From Uloborus plumipes (Eukaryota > Arthropoda > Arachnida > Araneae > Uloboridae): a DNA stretch of 64,000 bases. The number at the start of each line of letters is the position of its first letter. The first letter of the stretch is position 1. The notes under the pieces are model-generated. The model was not told the origin of the DNA, did not search any database, and saw only the letters and a list, made by a program, of their open reading frames with translations. Shown in pieces: positions 23,585 through 35,503 of this stretch. The stretch lies in contig JAXGGA010003888.1 in the NCBI GenBank assembly GCA_038373865.1, forward strand, positions 1 through 64,000, given 5' to 3'. Position numbers and translations under genes: made by a program.

Positions 23585-23615
23585 GAGGTATCCCATGACT
23601 TTTGTCACTTCAGTG

Positions 23616-25651
23616 TATAAGTATAGTCCTTTATTACAAGTGAAAAAAACCACGCGTTTAATTTTGATTTAGCGCGATCGACTCAGAAGTAAAAAAAAAA
23701 AAAACTTTGTCAGTTTGTCAGAACAGTAACAGTCAGAGCGGTAACATTGAAAAACAGCGAATATATTACCAAACTAACTCACACGTTTCAGAATTATAAA
23801 AAGCAAAAATCATAGGTTTTAGCCATATATATTGAATATTTTTGTTCTTAAAAAATGAAAAGCAATGAGTTTTAGTACAATTGCTTCATTTGTGGTTTGT
23901 ATGACCTGACAATAGAAGTTAGTAAAATAAGAAAAATTGACACTGCAGAAATTAAGTTAATTAATTATTATTATTTTATTTATTTATTTATTTTTTTTTT
24001 TTTTTTGGTGCTTCAATTTCTCATAACTTCGCTAAATAACTAGATAATAACTAGCATGCTAAATTTGAATTTCTGATCAAGAAATTAAATTTCCTGCAAC
24101 TAATTAAAGAAAAGCAAGCAGCAGAGTTGTGTGTTGAAAAAGTTGAAGTTGTGTGTTGTTTCAAAACAAAACAAATGTTTTATTAGCTTGGATTTGGTAA
24201 TCTCATAATTTATTTTATCTAAAAACCTTATCGCTCATTTTTATTTCCAAGAAATGCTTTTTTATAATGAAATTTGATTTTTTAGCTAATATATATATTT
24301 TAATATAATTATCTTAATTCTATGTTAAAAATGCAAGGAAATGATATCATTTTTAGAGATGTTAATGAAGACTGAAAGCATAAACTCAGATATGTAGCTC
24401 ATATTAACATCAGATCTGTAACACTCATCAGATATGTAACGGTTTAAAGGTAAATAATCTAAGGAGGGGGTAAATAACTTCCTTGACCTCCCCCTTTTAT
24501 TTTCTTGCATTTAGACCCAATTTAGACTTAGAATCCAATATTATTTTTTTTCTGCAAAAAATTTTTTAATCAGAAAACTCCAACTTCAAATTGGCACTTT
24601 TCAAAATATTGGCTCATTAATCTTATGCATATAGTCATGTTTAAATTAAAAAAGAAGAAAAAGTGTAACCAAGACACGTATTTTGAACACCAATATTTAG
24701 GCTTTGGTAGAAAAAGTTGGGATTTTACTCAAAAGATATATTTCCTTCCATAAAGAAAGAAACACAGAAACCCAATATTGAATACAAAGAATTTGAATTC
24801 TTAGATCATTTGTGAATAAGGAGAAATGAAGCAAATCAATTTAGCGGGGGTCAATGAGAAAAACAGTTACAACTGAACGAAAATCAAATCTTGCCTTTCA
24901 GTTGTATAAAATAATTCATTCAGCGATTTCCTGCCAATTCTAGAGCTCCCAAACTGGAAGGCACTTTTCGAATGGGTGTGTTCTCAACGAATCATCTGAA
25001 AGTATCAAAATCTTTACCCTCCCATATTTCATTCAATCCTTTTTTTATGTTCAATGATTGGTATCCCTGTGTGTATGCATGAAAAATGTTATATTACAAA
25101 ATTATCAATGTGCTTTCCTTCCCGAAAAAATTGAATGACTTTATATTTTTCTTTTCTTTTGATGGAAATGTTCTCTTTGTTTGTGATTCTTTCCGCTATA
25201 CTTTTATTTTTTGTGCGCATTGAGAAGAAATTATCAACGACATTGACATTGAAGAAAAGTTGAGGAAAATATCACTCCAGATATTTTAAATTGTTTCATT
25301 CAATTCAACCCATTTAATATTTGAAGTGTTATAATTACGGCTTGGCATCACAAGCTGTCACTTCTTATATGATGTAAGACATTCAACGCTCTTTTATGAC
25401 GCACAAAAGAACATTGACGCACTTTTCAAATTTATTTTCTAATCAAAGGCTTAAACTGCATAGAAATTTTGAAACTTTTCAATGACTAAAGTAGAATATC
25501 GCTCGAAATATCGTCGTAAATTCCCTACAGCGGCAGATTGAGATGTGTCAATAAAGCTATGTCGCAAAATTATTGACCCTGAATATTACGTCACTGACCA
25601 AAATAAGAATGCAGTATAAGAAATAAATTTCCGAGCAACATTTTTCACATA
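23616..25651. other. AT-rich DNA with several TCAGAnnnGTAAC motifs
   Basis: Motif copies occur at about 23718, 23733, 24410 and 24428. A small inverted purine/pyrimidine pair (GGAGGGGGTAAA / CCTCCCCCTTTTA) lies near 24463-24500. No gene recognised. Confidence 0.35.
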
Positions 25652-25892
25652 TCGTCGCTACCATGCTAAAATTACGAATGTGAAAATTGGCACTTTTCAA
25701 GAGAGCCAAAACACTAAATATAGCTTTTTCCCACCTGACGTGTTTGGTTATTTTCAATTTTTTAATTTTCATACATATCTTTAAGGGTAAAACTATCGTT
25801 CGAAGGTATCCTTTTAATTTTAATTATTTATAAAATTCGAACTTGAAAAAACGCGATTTTTCACATTCGTTATTTTAGCATGGTGCCGACAA
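25652..25892. mobile_element. MITE family 2, second copy
   Basis: Ends TCGTCGCTACCATGCTAAAA and TTTTAGCATGGTGCCGACAA are inverted repeats, with TA on either side (25650-25651, 25893-25894). The 241-bp interior shares the AACACTAAATATAGC-type and CACCTGACGTGTTTGGTTAT text with the nested copy at 19951-20203. No coding capacity. Confidence 0.9.
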
Positions 25893-25894
25893 TA

Positions 25895-26708
25895 TTTGTT
25901 GACATGTTTGTAGTATTTCTTCAATCTTAGAGAAAAAAATTACGTTGTATTTACTGTATAGTGCAAGAACCAAAATTTTAATATATTTAAGTGATTATTT
26001 TTTACAAAAAAAAAGTACTGTATTAAAACTGCTATTCAGTAATCCTAGGTACCCCTTGTATTTGTGCAATGCTCATCTGAATCACAAGAAAAATATCAAT
26101 GACTGTTCTAAAAATAGAAGATACATACACAAAACCTTCGGCGATTGTTTACCTATGCAACACCATAAAGGAAATTTTAAGAATATATGTAAAACAAAGA
26201 ACTTAAAATAAATAAATAAATAAAAGTGCGTTAGGACCAAAGTTCTCTATGAGCTGCGCTCTTTAGTTGGCATACTGACGTTTGGTTATCAGTATTTTCG
26301 TTGTCAGTGTTATGATATTAATTGAAACTGAAAGATAAAACATTATTTTTATTATTTTCTACTGCCAAATCAAAAACACGTTGAATTGATAACTATCCTA
26401 TTAAAATAATTTAAATTTGTTATTGTATAGTAAGCCTGAAAAATAGAACCAGATTGCATATTTTGAACTTAAACATCCTCTTTATAGCTTATATTAAAAA
26501 TTTTTTTGGTCTTTCGACCACTCTTGAATCCCCCACGGCTGATGAGCTCTGGATTCAACCTTTCTCCTTTCACTTTTCCTAATGTGCCATTTTCTATTTC
26601 ATTTTTACTATTTGTTTGTATTATTATATACTTGGCTTTTTAGTTTAGCTGCTTTGCGCATCTATGGGCTTTTGGTGTGGTCTCTTCGTCTTTCTTCTTA
26701 CAATTCTG

Positions 26709-26713
<5 letters not shown>
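25895..26713. other. AT-rich DNA without recognised genes
   Basis: An (AAAT)n-like tail occurs near 26206-26224, but no SINE or LINE body could be recognised upstream. Confidence 0.35.

Positions 26714-26778
<65 letters not shown>
26714..26778. repeat. (TA)n microsatellite
   Basis: Uninterrupted TA repeat of about 65 bp abutting the left end of MITE 1 copy C. Confidence 0.97.
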
Positions 26779-26781
<3 letters not shown>

Positions 26782-27426
26782 GGTGTCCACTCCAATCGTG
26801 GACCAATAGCTAATTTCTAAACCATTAGAGATAAGCATATAGTTTATTTAGGAAAAAATCTCAAAATTATGAAAGGAAATTTGGGTCTATTCAATGTTTT
26901 TCAAAAAATCAAATTTTGAAAGAGTTACGAAATTTAAATTTTTATACAGCCCCCCAGTCCTATCAATCATGTTTAGTAAAACATTCTTGACACTGTAACG
27001 TTTAAAACTAAAAAAAAATCACTCTTCTACCACAAAAATTGACCGAGTTATGACGTTTTGAAAAATCAAGATTTTGAAGGATTTCGCATACGGTCCCTTA
27101 AGCGATCTCTCGATGACATCATGAAACAATGCAAAATCTTGATTTTTCAAAACATCATAACTCGGTCAATTTTTGTGGTAGAAGAGTGATTTTTTTTTAG
27201 TTTTAAACGTTACAGTGTCAAGAATGTTTTACTAAATATGATTAATAGGACTGGGGGGCTGTATAAAAATTTAAATTTCGTAACTCTTTCAAAATTTGAT
27301 TTTTTGAAAAACATTGAATAGACCCAAAATTCCTTTCATAATTTTGAGATTTTTTCCTAAATAAACTATATGCTTATCTCTAACGGTTTAGAAATTAGCT
27401 ATTGGTCCACGATTGGAGTGGACACC

Positions 27427-27429
<3 letters not shown>
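26779..27429. mobile_element. Palindromic MITE family 1, copy C (uninterrupted)
   Basis: At 651 bp this is the reference copy: CAGGGTGTCCACTCCAATCG at the left, its reverse complement at the right, TA on both sides, and near-complete palindromy through the centre near 27105-27125. It matches copy B without B's nested MITE and is a full-length form of copy A. It lies inside a TA microsatellite. It carries no transposase and would need a Tc1/mariner-type enzyme in trans. Confidence 0.96.
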
Positions 27430-27502
<73 letters not shown>

Positions 27503-27535
27503 GTATATATATATGTATATATATATGTATATATA
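27430..27535. repeat. TA-rich satellite with 10-bp GTATATATAT period
   Basis: TA repeats interrupted regularly by G, giving several consecutive 10-bp units. It joins MITE 1 copy C to the right-hand Tc1-like element, whose TIR begins at its end. Confidence 0.95.
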
Positions 27536-27566
27536 CACTGAAGTGACAAAAGTCATGGGATACCTC

Positions 27567-28613
27567 TTAATATCGTGTCGGCCCTCCTTTTGCCCGGCGA
27601 AGTGCAACAACTCGACGTGGCATGGACTCAACAAGTCGTTGGAAGTCTTCTGCAGGAATATTGAGCCATGCTGTCTCGATAGACGTCCATAATTGTGAAA
27701 GCGTTGATGGGGCAGGATTTTGGGCACGAACAGACCTCTCGATGGTGTCCCATAAATGCTCAATGGGATTCATGTCGGGCGATCTAGGTGGCCAAATCAT
27801 TCGTTGGAATTGTCCAGAATTTTCTTCAAACCAATTGCGAACAGTTGTGGCCCGGTGACATGGCGCATTGTCATCCATAAAAATCCCATCGTTGTTTGGG
27901 TACATGAAGTCCATGAATGGCTGCAAGTGATCTCCAAGTAGCTGCACATAAGCATTTCCAGTCAATGTTCGGTCCAGTCGCACTAGAGGACCAAGTCCAT
28001 GCCATGAAAAAACAGCCCACACCATTACGGAGCCACCACCAGCTTGAACAGTGCCTTGCTGACAGTTTGGGTCCATGGCTTCGTGGGGTCTGCGCCACAC
28101 TCGAACCCTACCATCGGCTCTTACCAGCTGAAATCGTGACTCATCGGACCAGGCCACGGTTTTCCATTCATCTAGGGACCAACCGATATGCTCACGTGCC
28201 CACGAGAGTCGCTGCAAGCGATGTCGTTCTGTCAGTAAAGGCACTCGAGTCGGTCTTCTGCTGGAATAGCCCAAGAAATCCAAATTTCTCCGCACAGTTC
28301 TAGCAGACACGTCCATTGTACGTCCCACATTGATTTCTACGGTGATTTGACGCAGTGTTGCTTGTCTGTTAGAATTTACGACTCTTTGCAGACGTCGCCG
28401 GTATCGATCTTTAAGTGCAGGCGGTCGACCACTGCGCTGTCCATGGTGGGATGTTATGCCTGAAATTTCATACTCTCGGCACACTCTTGACACAGTGGAT
28501 CTGGGAATGTTGAATTCTCTAACGATTTCCGAAATGGCATGACCCATGCGTCTAGCTCCAACTAACATTCCGCGTTCAAAGTCTGTTAATTCACGTCGTG
28601 CGGTCATCATCAC
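27567..28613 (-). CDS. Tc1-like transposase, DD36E type, copy 2
   Basis: The 348-residue intact frame is identical to the copy 1 transposase except for Arg14 (Ser in copy 1) and Tyr71 (Asp in copy 1). The catalytic Asp157, Asp248 and Glu285, both helix-turn-helix regions and the GRPP hinge are unchanged. Residue 71 lies in the basic stretch just after the GRPP hinge and residue 14 before the first DNA-binding helix, so either could affect DNA binding, though nothing shows that they do. The gene reads away from the (AG)n tract and towards MITE 1 copy C. Confidence 0.97.
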   Translation of the reverse strand: MMMTARRELTDFERGMLVGARRMGHAISEIVREFNIPRSTVSRVCREYEISGITSHHGQRSGRPPALKDRYRRRLQRVVNSNRQATLRQITVEINVGRTMDVSARTVRRNLDFLGYSSRRPTRVPLLTERHRLQRLSWAREHIGWSLDEWKTVAWSDESRFQLVRADGRVRVWRRPHEAMDPNCQQGTVQAGGGSVMVWAVFSWHGLGPLVRLDRTLTGNAYVQLLGDHLQPFMDFMYPNNDGIFMDDNAPCHRATTVRNWFEENSGQFQRMIWPPRSPDMNPIEHLWDTIERSVRAQNPAPSTLSQLWTSIETAWLNIPAEDFQRLVESMPRRVVALRRAKGGPTRY

Positions 28614-28675
28614 GTTAAAACCTCTTCACATGAATAACTTGAACAGAAATGAAAGCTCTGTAAAAGCGCTGCGCA

Positions 28676-28681
28676 TTTATA
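28676..28681 (-). promoter_or_regulatory. TATA box of the transposase gene, copy 2
   Basis: TATAAA on the minus strand, at the same distance from the element end as in copy 1. Confidence 0.5.
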
Positions 28682-28759
28682 CCTGTTCTATGCGATGCTA
28701 CTGCCATCTGAAAATTTGCATATTGCTATCCCATGACTTTTGTCACTTCAGTGTATATG

Positions 28760-28762
<3 letters not shown>

Positions 28763-28816
<54 letters not shown>
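28763..28816. repeat. (AG)n microsatellite
   Basis: About 27 uninterrupted AG units, beginning within ten bases of the end of the Tc1-like element. Confidence 0.97.
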
Positions 28817-28818
<2 letters not shown>

Positions 28819-31399
28819 AAAGCGTGGTATTGAAATGGAAGAATTTCCTACTGTGCCAAATTCTTCCTTTGCTTCTTCTATTCATAATTTGCTTCGACCC
28901 GCGAAGACGTGCTTGAGTATTTACATTTTAATTAATATCTCTGAAAATTAAAAATGGAGAATTTTCTTAAATAGAAAAGCATGAGGACTGAAAATCCTGA
29001 ATCTATTGCTCCGTCATTTTACTGGCGTTCGAGAGAAGTAAGGATGACATAGATTTAAGGGATACATACATATACAGGCTCAGATTTTAATAATATAAGA
29101 TTTTTACTCGAGAAAACGAACTCACGAAAACTTTTTATGTGAAAAGAATTGCAGAACAATTCACCACTTACTTTTGTAGAAATCCCCCCCCCCCGGATAA
29201 TTTTTCAGTGTACGGAAACTTTTGTTTTAAATGCGTATTACATTGTAATTATACCTCATATTTAATGATTATGCTAGTGATATAGAAGATGAATCAGTAG
29301 TTTGCTACAGAAAGCATGAAATGTAAACAATGGTTAAAGACAGTTAATTAAATTAACTCTAGGTTCAATTATTACAAAAAGCGATTCAATACTCTGGAAT
29401 TTGCCAGAAGAAACTTTAAAAGGAAATGTGTAGAAACATTTTATATGCAATGACATTTTATATGCAGTGATAAAAACAATTTGCCCATTAACTTATCCGC
29501 TGATAAAAATTCATGATTGTTGTTTCTGCTTTAAATGATATTTTACGGGAAAGGCGGGATGACAGTTAAGTGTCAAGTAGTTTCCATAAATTTGCTAATG
29601 AATTATATTCTTTTACAATGGACCGTTGTTTGATAAAGCGTACTGAAAATATTAAGAACTTGTAGCTCTCTATTTCTTACTTCTAAAATACGTGCATTAT
29701 TTACCACAGGGCATTACTGTATTTTAGAACATTTTTAACTGAGTTAAATAGTATAGCCAAATAGTAAAATCTTGAATGTCAAGATAAAACACACATTAAT
29801 TATTATTAATCATATCTTGGAAAGAAAAATAGTGCATAAATTATTATCTAAAGTTTACTCAGTGTATTAATAAGATTTTGATGAACTGGGTCTGTAACTT
29901 TGTAAACGTTAGAAACAAAATTTTGACTAGACATGGATTTTGACATAGATATGTAAAGCAATTTAGCCCTAGTAAATAAAATGATTAACAAGTTTTTTTA
30001 CATAACTTGAAGTTTTAAAGTTGACAACAATGTATTAGAAAATATTTTTGTGCCTTTAAAAGATGTGAAGTAATATAACTAAAAATAAAATAAAATAAAC
30101 AGACAAACAAAAAATTCTATTCTGCAGAAACCAAGAATAAAAACATGCATTCGTAACTAACCTGTTATTAATTACTATCGCCTTTTTAAGGAAGAATCGC
30201 ATTTATTAAATATCTCGTTTATTAATTTATTTTGATCCACAATTTTTTGAGACTAGGCGAAATTTCTGAATATTTACTCTGAAGTATAAGTTTTGAAGAA
30301 TATTCTCCTCACCTTTTTTTCTGTTAGAAAGTAAGTAGTGTTCATTTTTCTATTGTGTACTTTAAAACTGAAAAACAAATAAATAAACAGAAAGAAACAG
30401 TGACACTCCGGGAGAGGTACGACAGAAGTGAAAACTTAAACAATTGCATGTGTATTTTTTGAATCGTCAGTGGTTTAACCCTGTCTCAAAAAATGCCAAC
30501 ATCCATGCGTATCTATGAACGTACATACACAGTATACAAACATATTTATATACAGAGGTACCTGTAAGGGTAACGGGAACAGTGTCACGAGTTCAATTGT
30601 TTTTTTCCACGTCTCAAAAAATGCCCAACGCACCTAAAAAAAGTCTTCACTTCAAAAAAACAAAAATAAATAAATAAATAAATAATAGCATTTGCAGTTA
30701 TTATAATTGGTTAAGTAGGTTACGTTCTAACTCATACATTTAATCTACTTTTTTTAACTCTCCCCTACTACATTTGTATGCTAAATGTTCAATACTTAAA
30801 AGGTTATGTGTCGTTTAGTTTTGAGTGAACTTTCGTTTTGCTCAAAACCGATCGCATTGCATAAGATGGGTTGGTCCTGTCACATAGAGTGGTTCCCGAT
30901 TTATTACTTTTAGAACGCGATTGATTCATTAAAACTGTAACTTCTGTGTTTCAATCGACGTTTTCTCTATGTTTTCCCACCACTTTCGGTACCGCGGTCC
31001 GCTGGCGCGGAAAGTCCGGGGCGTTTTTCCAATCACGCATATTTATGTATGCTGCAAATGTAATACAGTATTTGTTCCAAATGGCGTCCCTCTGCTGAAT
31101 GAAAACCTTGAAATATGTGACGATGATTTTAAAGCTACAATAACTTTCAATTCGATAAATAATTCACCTTTTAAAATATTTGCATTTAAGACTACTCATA
31201 CGCAATGCTGTAGTTGGAAGCGAGGGGACGCCGTTTCATGAAATATTTGGTTTTTATTTTAAAAGTAATGCAAACGTAATATAAATTGGTCTCAAATCAC
31301 TTTTTCTTCCGTTGAGTCGCCCCCTCCTCTTAAATCTACACGGTAAGTTTCTTTAAATATTTTTTAGCACTTGTCATACGTATATGTTATCCGTTAACG
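28817..31399. other. AT-rich DNA without recognised genes
   Basis: A poly-C tract lies near 29187-29195 and (AAAT)n near 30660-30685. A GC-richer patch near 30985-31030 includes a 90-codon frame without recognisable motifs. No mobile element could be bounded. Confidence 0.35.
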
Positions 31400-31465
31400 C
31401 AGTGTTTCCCAAAGTGTGGTCCGCGAGCTTATGTCTATGGGTCCTCTGTGCTACCCTGCTAAAAC
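31400..31465 (+). mobile_element. hAT-like terminal fragment
   Basis: CAGTGTTTCCCAAAGTGTGG followed by TCCGCG is the typical outer end of hAT DNA transposons. No matching reverse-complement end or TSD was found downstream, so only one terminus remains or the partner has decayed. Confidence 0.55.
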
Positions 31466-32929
31466 GTAGAAGTAATTGAAATTGCAATATCGCAAACGAG
31501 TAACAATATTTTAATTCAAAACGAAAGCACATTTATAAAGAATTAAAAAATATTTGTTTATGAACAAGTAGGGAGCAGCAAACTCACAGGAGCTCTGAGT
31601 TATTACACAACCTTTAATAAATGATCTAACTTTAATTGATGTCCAAAACATTATTTTAAAGACTTAAGTTTCATAAAAGCATTCAAATGCACCTAAATAA
31701 TTCTAAATAATCCTACAATAGGGGGGGGGGGTAAAAATTGCGGTGATTTTTTTTTTGGCAACTAAAATGCAAACTTTTCTTTTATACGAGATTTGAAACA
31801 GATTCAGTGACATTTTCCCTTGAAGAATTCGCTTAAAACATCAAAACACAACTTGCTACCATAATTTTAATAATCCAGTTACGTTTAGAATTACCATGTG
31901 GAAAAGTTCAGAATTGGCATTTATTTCAGCAAGAGTACCTAGAATTGTTGATTTTTGCAAAATGCTTTTTTCCAAGCGTAAAAAACGCACTTACGCAATC
32001 ATCGTTTCGTGTTTCATGTGTACGTAATGTAAAAATTCTACAATTTTTTTAATTTTTTTTAGATTTATTCTAACTTTACTTTGAAATAAGTTTAGCATAT
32101 TTATTTTTCTTCCAGAAAACTGTCTATAATAAACTATTGCAAAGTAAAAGATTTTAAAGTGTATTGTCGCGAAATTTAAAACCAAGTATCAGAAACTGAT
32201 TTTACGAAATCAATAGCCAATGATTCAATCTGATTTTACTACACCGTATTTCGCACTTGCACATTTATAAGCTAAAGCTAGAACAAATTATTATCATTGT
32301 ATCATGAGAAAACAGAGAATGTTAAGAAAACTCCTTTTTTTCTAATGTTTTACTTTTTAAGCAAAATTAATATTCGTTTTGTGTAATAATAACAAAAAAA
32401 TTCTTGAAGGCAAATAATTTGTGTACATTAAAAAAATCCCTAACATAAAGTTTTAACTTTAATAACTTTAACGTTTAAACGGCAATTTAGTAATAAACTT
32501 CATAGCTTCGTATGCGTTCATTTTTCTAATTTTAGTAAAATATTAAAAAAATTACAAGTTGAAGGAAAAAAAAGAGAAAATACGTAATGGCAGCGTCTAT
32601 TTGTAGTTGGATGTGAGAGAATCATCATCACTTCATCCTCAGTTATAATTATAACATTATCTGCTTCCCAAGCAATCAAAAGTATGGTTAATTCCATTCT
32701 TTTTAGGATATTTATCAGAAACTTTTCCATTTGTATAATTTCTAAAAATAGAGCTTCATGATACTTTATGGTTTTCTTTGATGCAAGTTTCACAAATATT
32801 TACATAGTTACCAGCTTTTGCAGTTTTTGTAGCATAACTATCAATTCCTTCTGGGTCTCATTAGCTATTTTTTATTTCATCCGAGAAATTTCTTCATCAG
32901 AGTTTCTTTTCATTTTAAAATCTCCACTA
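31466..32929. other. AT-rich DNA without recognised genes
   Basis: Only homopolymer runs (for example poly-G near 31721) and short chance frames. Confidence 0.35.
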
Positions 32930-32938
32930 TTATGACTA

Positions 32939-33529
32939 TGGCCGTATTTAAGGGGTGGGTTTTTAGGGTTCAAACCCCTCCGAAAATGTTCAAAACTATT
33001 CCAAAAATGCTTTTCATAGTTTTTCACTGAAAGAATTATTATTGCTATTTTATTTTAATTTTCTTATTTACTTTGAAACCTTCATTTGAAAAATGAAATT
33101 ATCATTATTGAATAATTGTACAAATTAAGTGTTTTTTCTGCAGCATTTTTTATTGTTGCAAACATAACTCCTTAACAATATACCTGTCACTTCGAATTTT
33201 TAATACCACTAAAAAAAACACCAAAATTCTTCAAATTTGTAAGTACCAAACTCTATATTTAACACTTTTGGTAAGTATCGGAATATAGACATTTCAAAAG
33301 TACTCCTTCGAATGCGTGTATATGAGTGAACTAATCCATCCAGATTTTTTTTGTCTTCATTGAAAATTAGAGTCATTTTTTTTCCATGTTGATACCCTTT
33401 CAACATCTGTTGTTACAAAAAATTAACAGAATATAGAACATGAAGTCACATTTTATTGACTTTACAAATTTCACGAGAAATAAGTTTGGTAGAACCCTCC
33501 CCGAAACTGAGGTCTGGTTACGGCCCTGA
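32939..33529. mobile_element. MITE with 9-bp target-site duplication
   Basis: The left end TGGCCGTATTT and right end GGTTACGGCCCTGA are short imperfect inverted repeats. TTATGACTA occurs immediately outside both ends (32930-32938 and 33530-33538), a perfect 9-bp direct repeat. GGGTTCAAACCCCTCCGAAA follows the left end; CCTCCCCGAAAC precedes the right. Nine-base duplications are usual for Mutator-like elements, eight for hAT. The class is therefore open. No coding capacity. Confidence 0.75.
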
Positions 33530-33538
33530 TTATGACTA

Positions 33539-34090
33539 ACCCCACTTACCTCCCATAGGGAGAAACTACGGGGTAAGTAGAAACCCTTCCCTTAAATAAT
33601 TTTTGAGGTGTAAAAATTCCTATTGCAGTGCGTACGTTAGGTGAAACTATAAAAACAAAATTTCATGAACATAAAAACGTAGTAAAATCTAAAATTGAAA
33701 CACTTCCTTGAAAAACGTTGCTTAAACCCACTAAAGAATGTTTTAGAAATTTCTTTATTTGACATACGTTCTTCGACCCGCGCAAATATATGCAAAACTA
33801 ATCACTGTGATGAAATATGACATGATCAGTATTGTAAAAAAGTGCAAAAGCTATATGCATATTTCTGTTTCTGTTTCAGGGGGACGACTCACGTCCCCAA
33901 GCCAGCCCTATATGAGGCTATAACCAAAACGCATTTAAGTATTTTAAAATTCGGCTTTAAATACAATTATCGGACTCAAGATAAGTGTGGTTTGTTGCTC
34001 CCACTGACATTGTCTCTCCTATGTGTACAAAGCAAATCACTAACAAACGAAAAGGACAGTGGCCACTATGAAGGGCAATTTTGTTTGTAC
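33539..34090. other. AT-rich DNA without recognised genes
   Basis: Nothing recognisable before the palindromic element. Confidence 0.35.
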
Positions 34091-34707
34091 ATGTACAATA
34101 GGGTGAGTCGAAAAAATCGATTTTTTTATTTCGAAATCGCATTACCTCTCAAAAGTTGTGGTTTAGTATCCACAACTTGGGAAAAATAAGAAAAAAATTC
34201 TAAGTTGACGTCTTCGGTTCGCGCATGAGGCTTAAAGTTGGAAAAAATATGTTAAAAATGGAAATTTTCAAAAGGAAAAAAGAAAAAAAAAATGTAACTT
34301 TTTATAATGCAGCTGTCATAAGCTGTAAATATTTCGTGCAATTTTAATCTAAAAAAATATTTTATAGCTTTTACATACCATCATTAGTTTGCAGATCAGC
34401 CTTAAATTGGGCTAAAATCGCCTACAATGTCAAATTTCGAAAATATCGATTTTTTTTTATTTCGAAATCGCGTTACCTCTCAAAAATTGTGGTTTGGTAT
34501 CCAAAATTTGGGAAAAATAATAAAAAAAAAATCTAAGTTCACTCCTTCGGTTCGCGCATGAGGCTCAAAGTTGAAAAATATATGCTAAAAATGGAAATTT
34601 TCAAAAAATAATTTGAAAAAAAAAAAGAAACTAATTGTTTTCTATCGAATCTGAATCATATTGTTGGTAGATAACATAATTTGAACCGAAAAATATACAC
34701 ATAACTT

Positions 34708-34899
34708 TTAGAAGATACATTCAGTTTTTGCATAAGGCTCAAAGTATGAAAAAAAAAAAAAGTCAAAAACTGAACCAAAACGCACTACGTCGGCACTGTG
34801 CCGGTATATTTTTATTCTACAGCCGACTTGTCTAGACATTACACATATTCTAGGAGACAGTTCGAAGTCCCTGCAGTCTGCACTCCCTTTGGTTGTCAC
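34708..34899 (-). pseudogene. Outward reading frame, left arm of palindrome 1
   Basis: 63 codons starting MTTKGSADCRDFELSPRICV and reading towards the left end of the element. The mirror copy in the right arm (35924-36112) keeps the same start and most residues. No known domain recognised. Because the arms are near-identical DNA, the shared frame may simply reflect arm similarity and not selection on a protein. Confidence 0.3.
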
Positions 34900-35064
34900 T
34901 TAGTCAGCTAGACCCGCCAAACAAACAGTATCTTTAATTAGCAACTGAAAGTGGATCAAAAAGTACAGCGTGTTTAGCTTTGGATGAGTTTTTTTTGTAA
35001 CTTTATAGTATATTTTTATGCTCAAGTTTTGCTATACTGTTCTCCGTTCTCCCACTAATAAATA

Positions 35065-35244
35065 ATGGAACCCCGGAAAACTTCTAAACGTTTAATTGTT
35101 TGTCCGTTTTTTGGTGCACCGAAAGGGTTAAGTCAAAGTGTTTTACCCACATGTGCAGATGTGTTGTTAACTTGTTTTGAAGAAAAATCGCAATCTGTAA
35201 AAGGCGAACCTTTTTCAAGGATTTCAGATTGCATATCTGCTTAA
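35065..35244 (+). pseudogene. Inward reading frame, left arm of palindrome 1
   Basis: 59 codons, starting MEPRKTSKRLIVCPFFG, continuing with LPTCADVLL and a lysine/serine-rich KSQSVKGEPFS, then a stop. The mirror frame in the right arm runs on to 84 codons. Basic start, CPFF and LPT segments look like the N-terminus of a longer protein truncated where the palindrome turns. No family can be named. Confidence 0.4.
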
Positions 35245-35503
35245 ATAGCAGAAATTTACTGCAAAGCTTCTATACCAATGTACAGTGGTAATACCAATGT
35301 GCGTTCTATACCAATGTACAGATGTATAGTGTACATCTACAAGAGATTGGCTTTTTAGCACAAGAACACGAAAAATTCATTGCACACCTGAAAGAAGCAA
35401 CGTCAAAAAGTTTAGACTTCGCTTAATTAACAAAATTATTGAGTTTTGTCTTGAAGTTCAATTTATCTTTATCACGACTAAATGACTTTCTCAAAGTGTA
35501 GTA

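Larger units (their letters stand above)
22398..23615 (+). mobile_element. Intact Tc1-like (DD36E) transposon, copy 1
   Basis: The element is 1218 bp. The left terminus CACTGAAGTGACAAAAGTCA and its exact reverse complement at the right are followed inwards by TGGGAT/ATCCCA, giving inverted repeats of about 26 bp. TA flanks both sides (22396-22397 and 23616-23617), the Tc1/mariner signature. It holds one intact transposase gene. A second copy of exactly the same length lies in the opposite orientation at 27536-28753. The near identity of the two copies points to recent transposition. Confidence 0.98.
27536..28753 (-). mobile_element. Intact Tc1-like (DD36E) transposon, copy 2
   Basis: It is 1218 bp, inverted relative to copy 1 (22398-23615), with the same CACTGAAGTGACAAAAGTCA inverted repeats and flanking TA. 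It was inserted at the edge of a TA/GTATATAT satellite and is bordered on its other side by an (AG)n tract. Confidence 0.98.

Noticed and set aside
26582..26809. Frame with long Ile-Tyr repeats
   Set aside because: It is only a translation of the (TA)n microsatellite.
30969..31241. 90-codon frame in a GC-richer patch
   Set aside because: Cysteine pairs are present but no domain could be recognised and there is no splice or promoter support.
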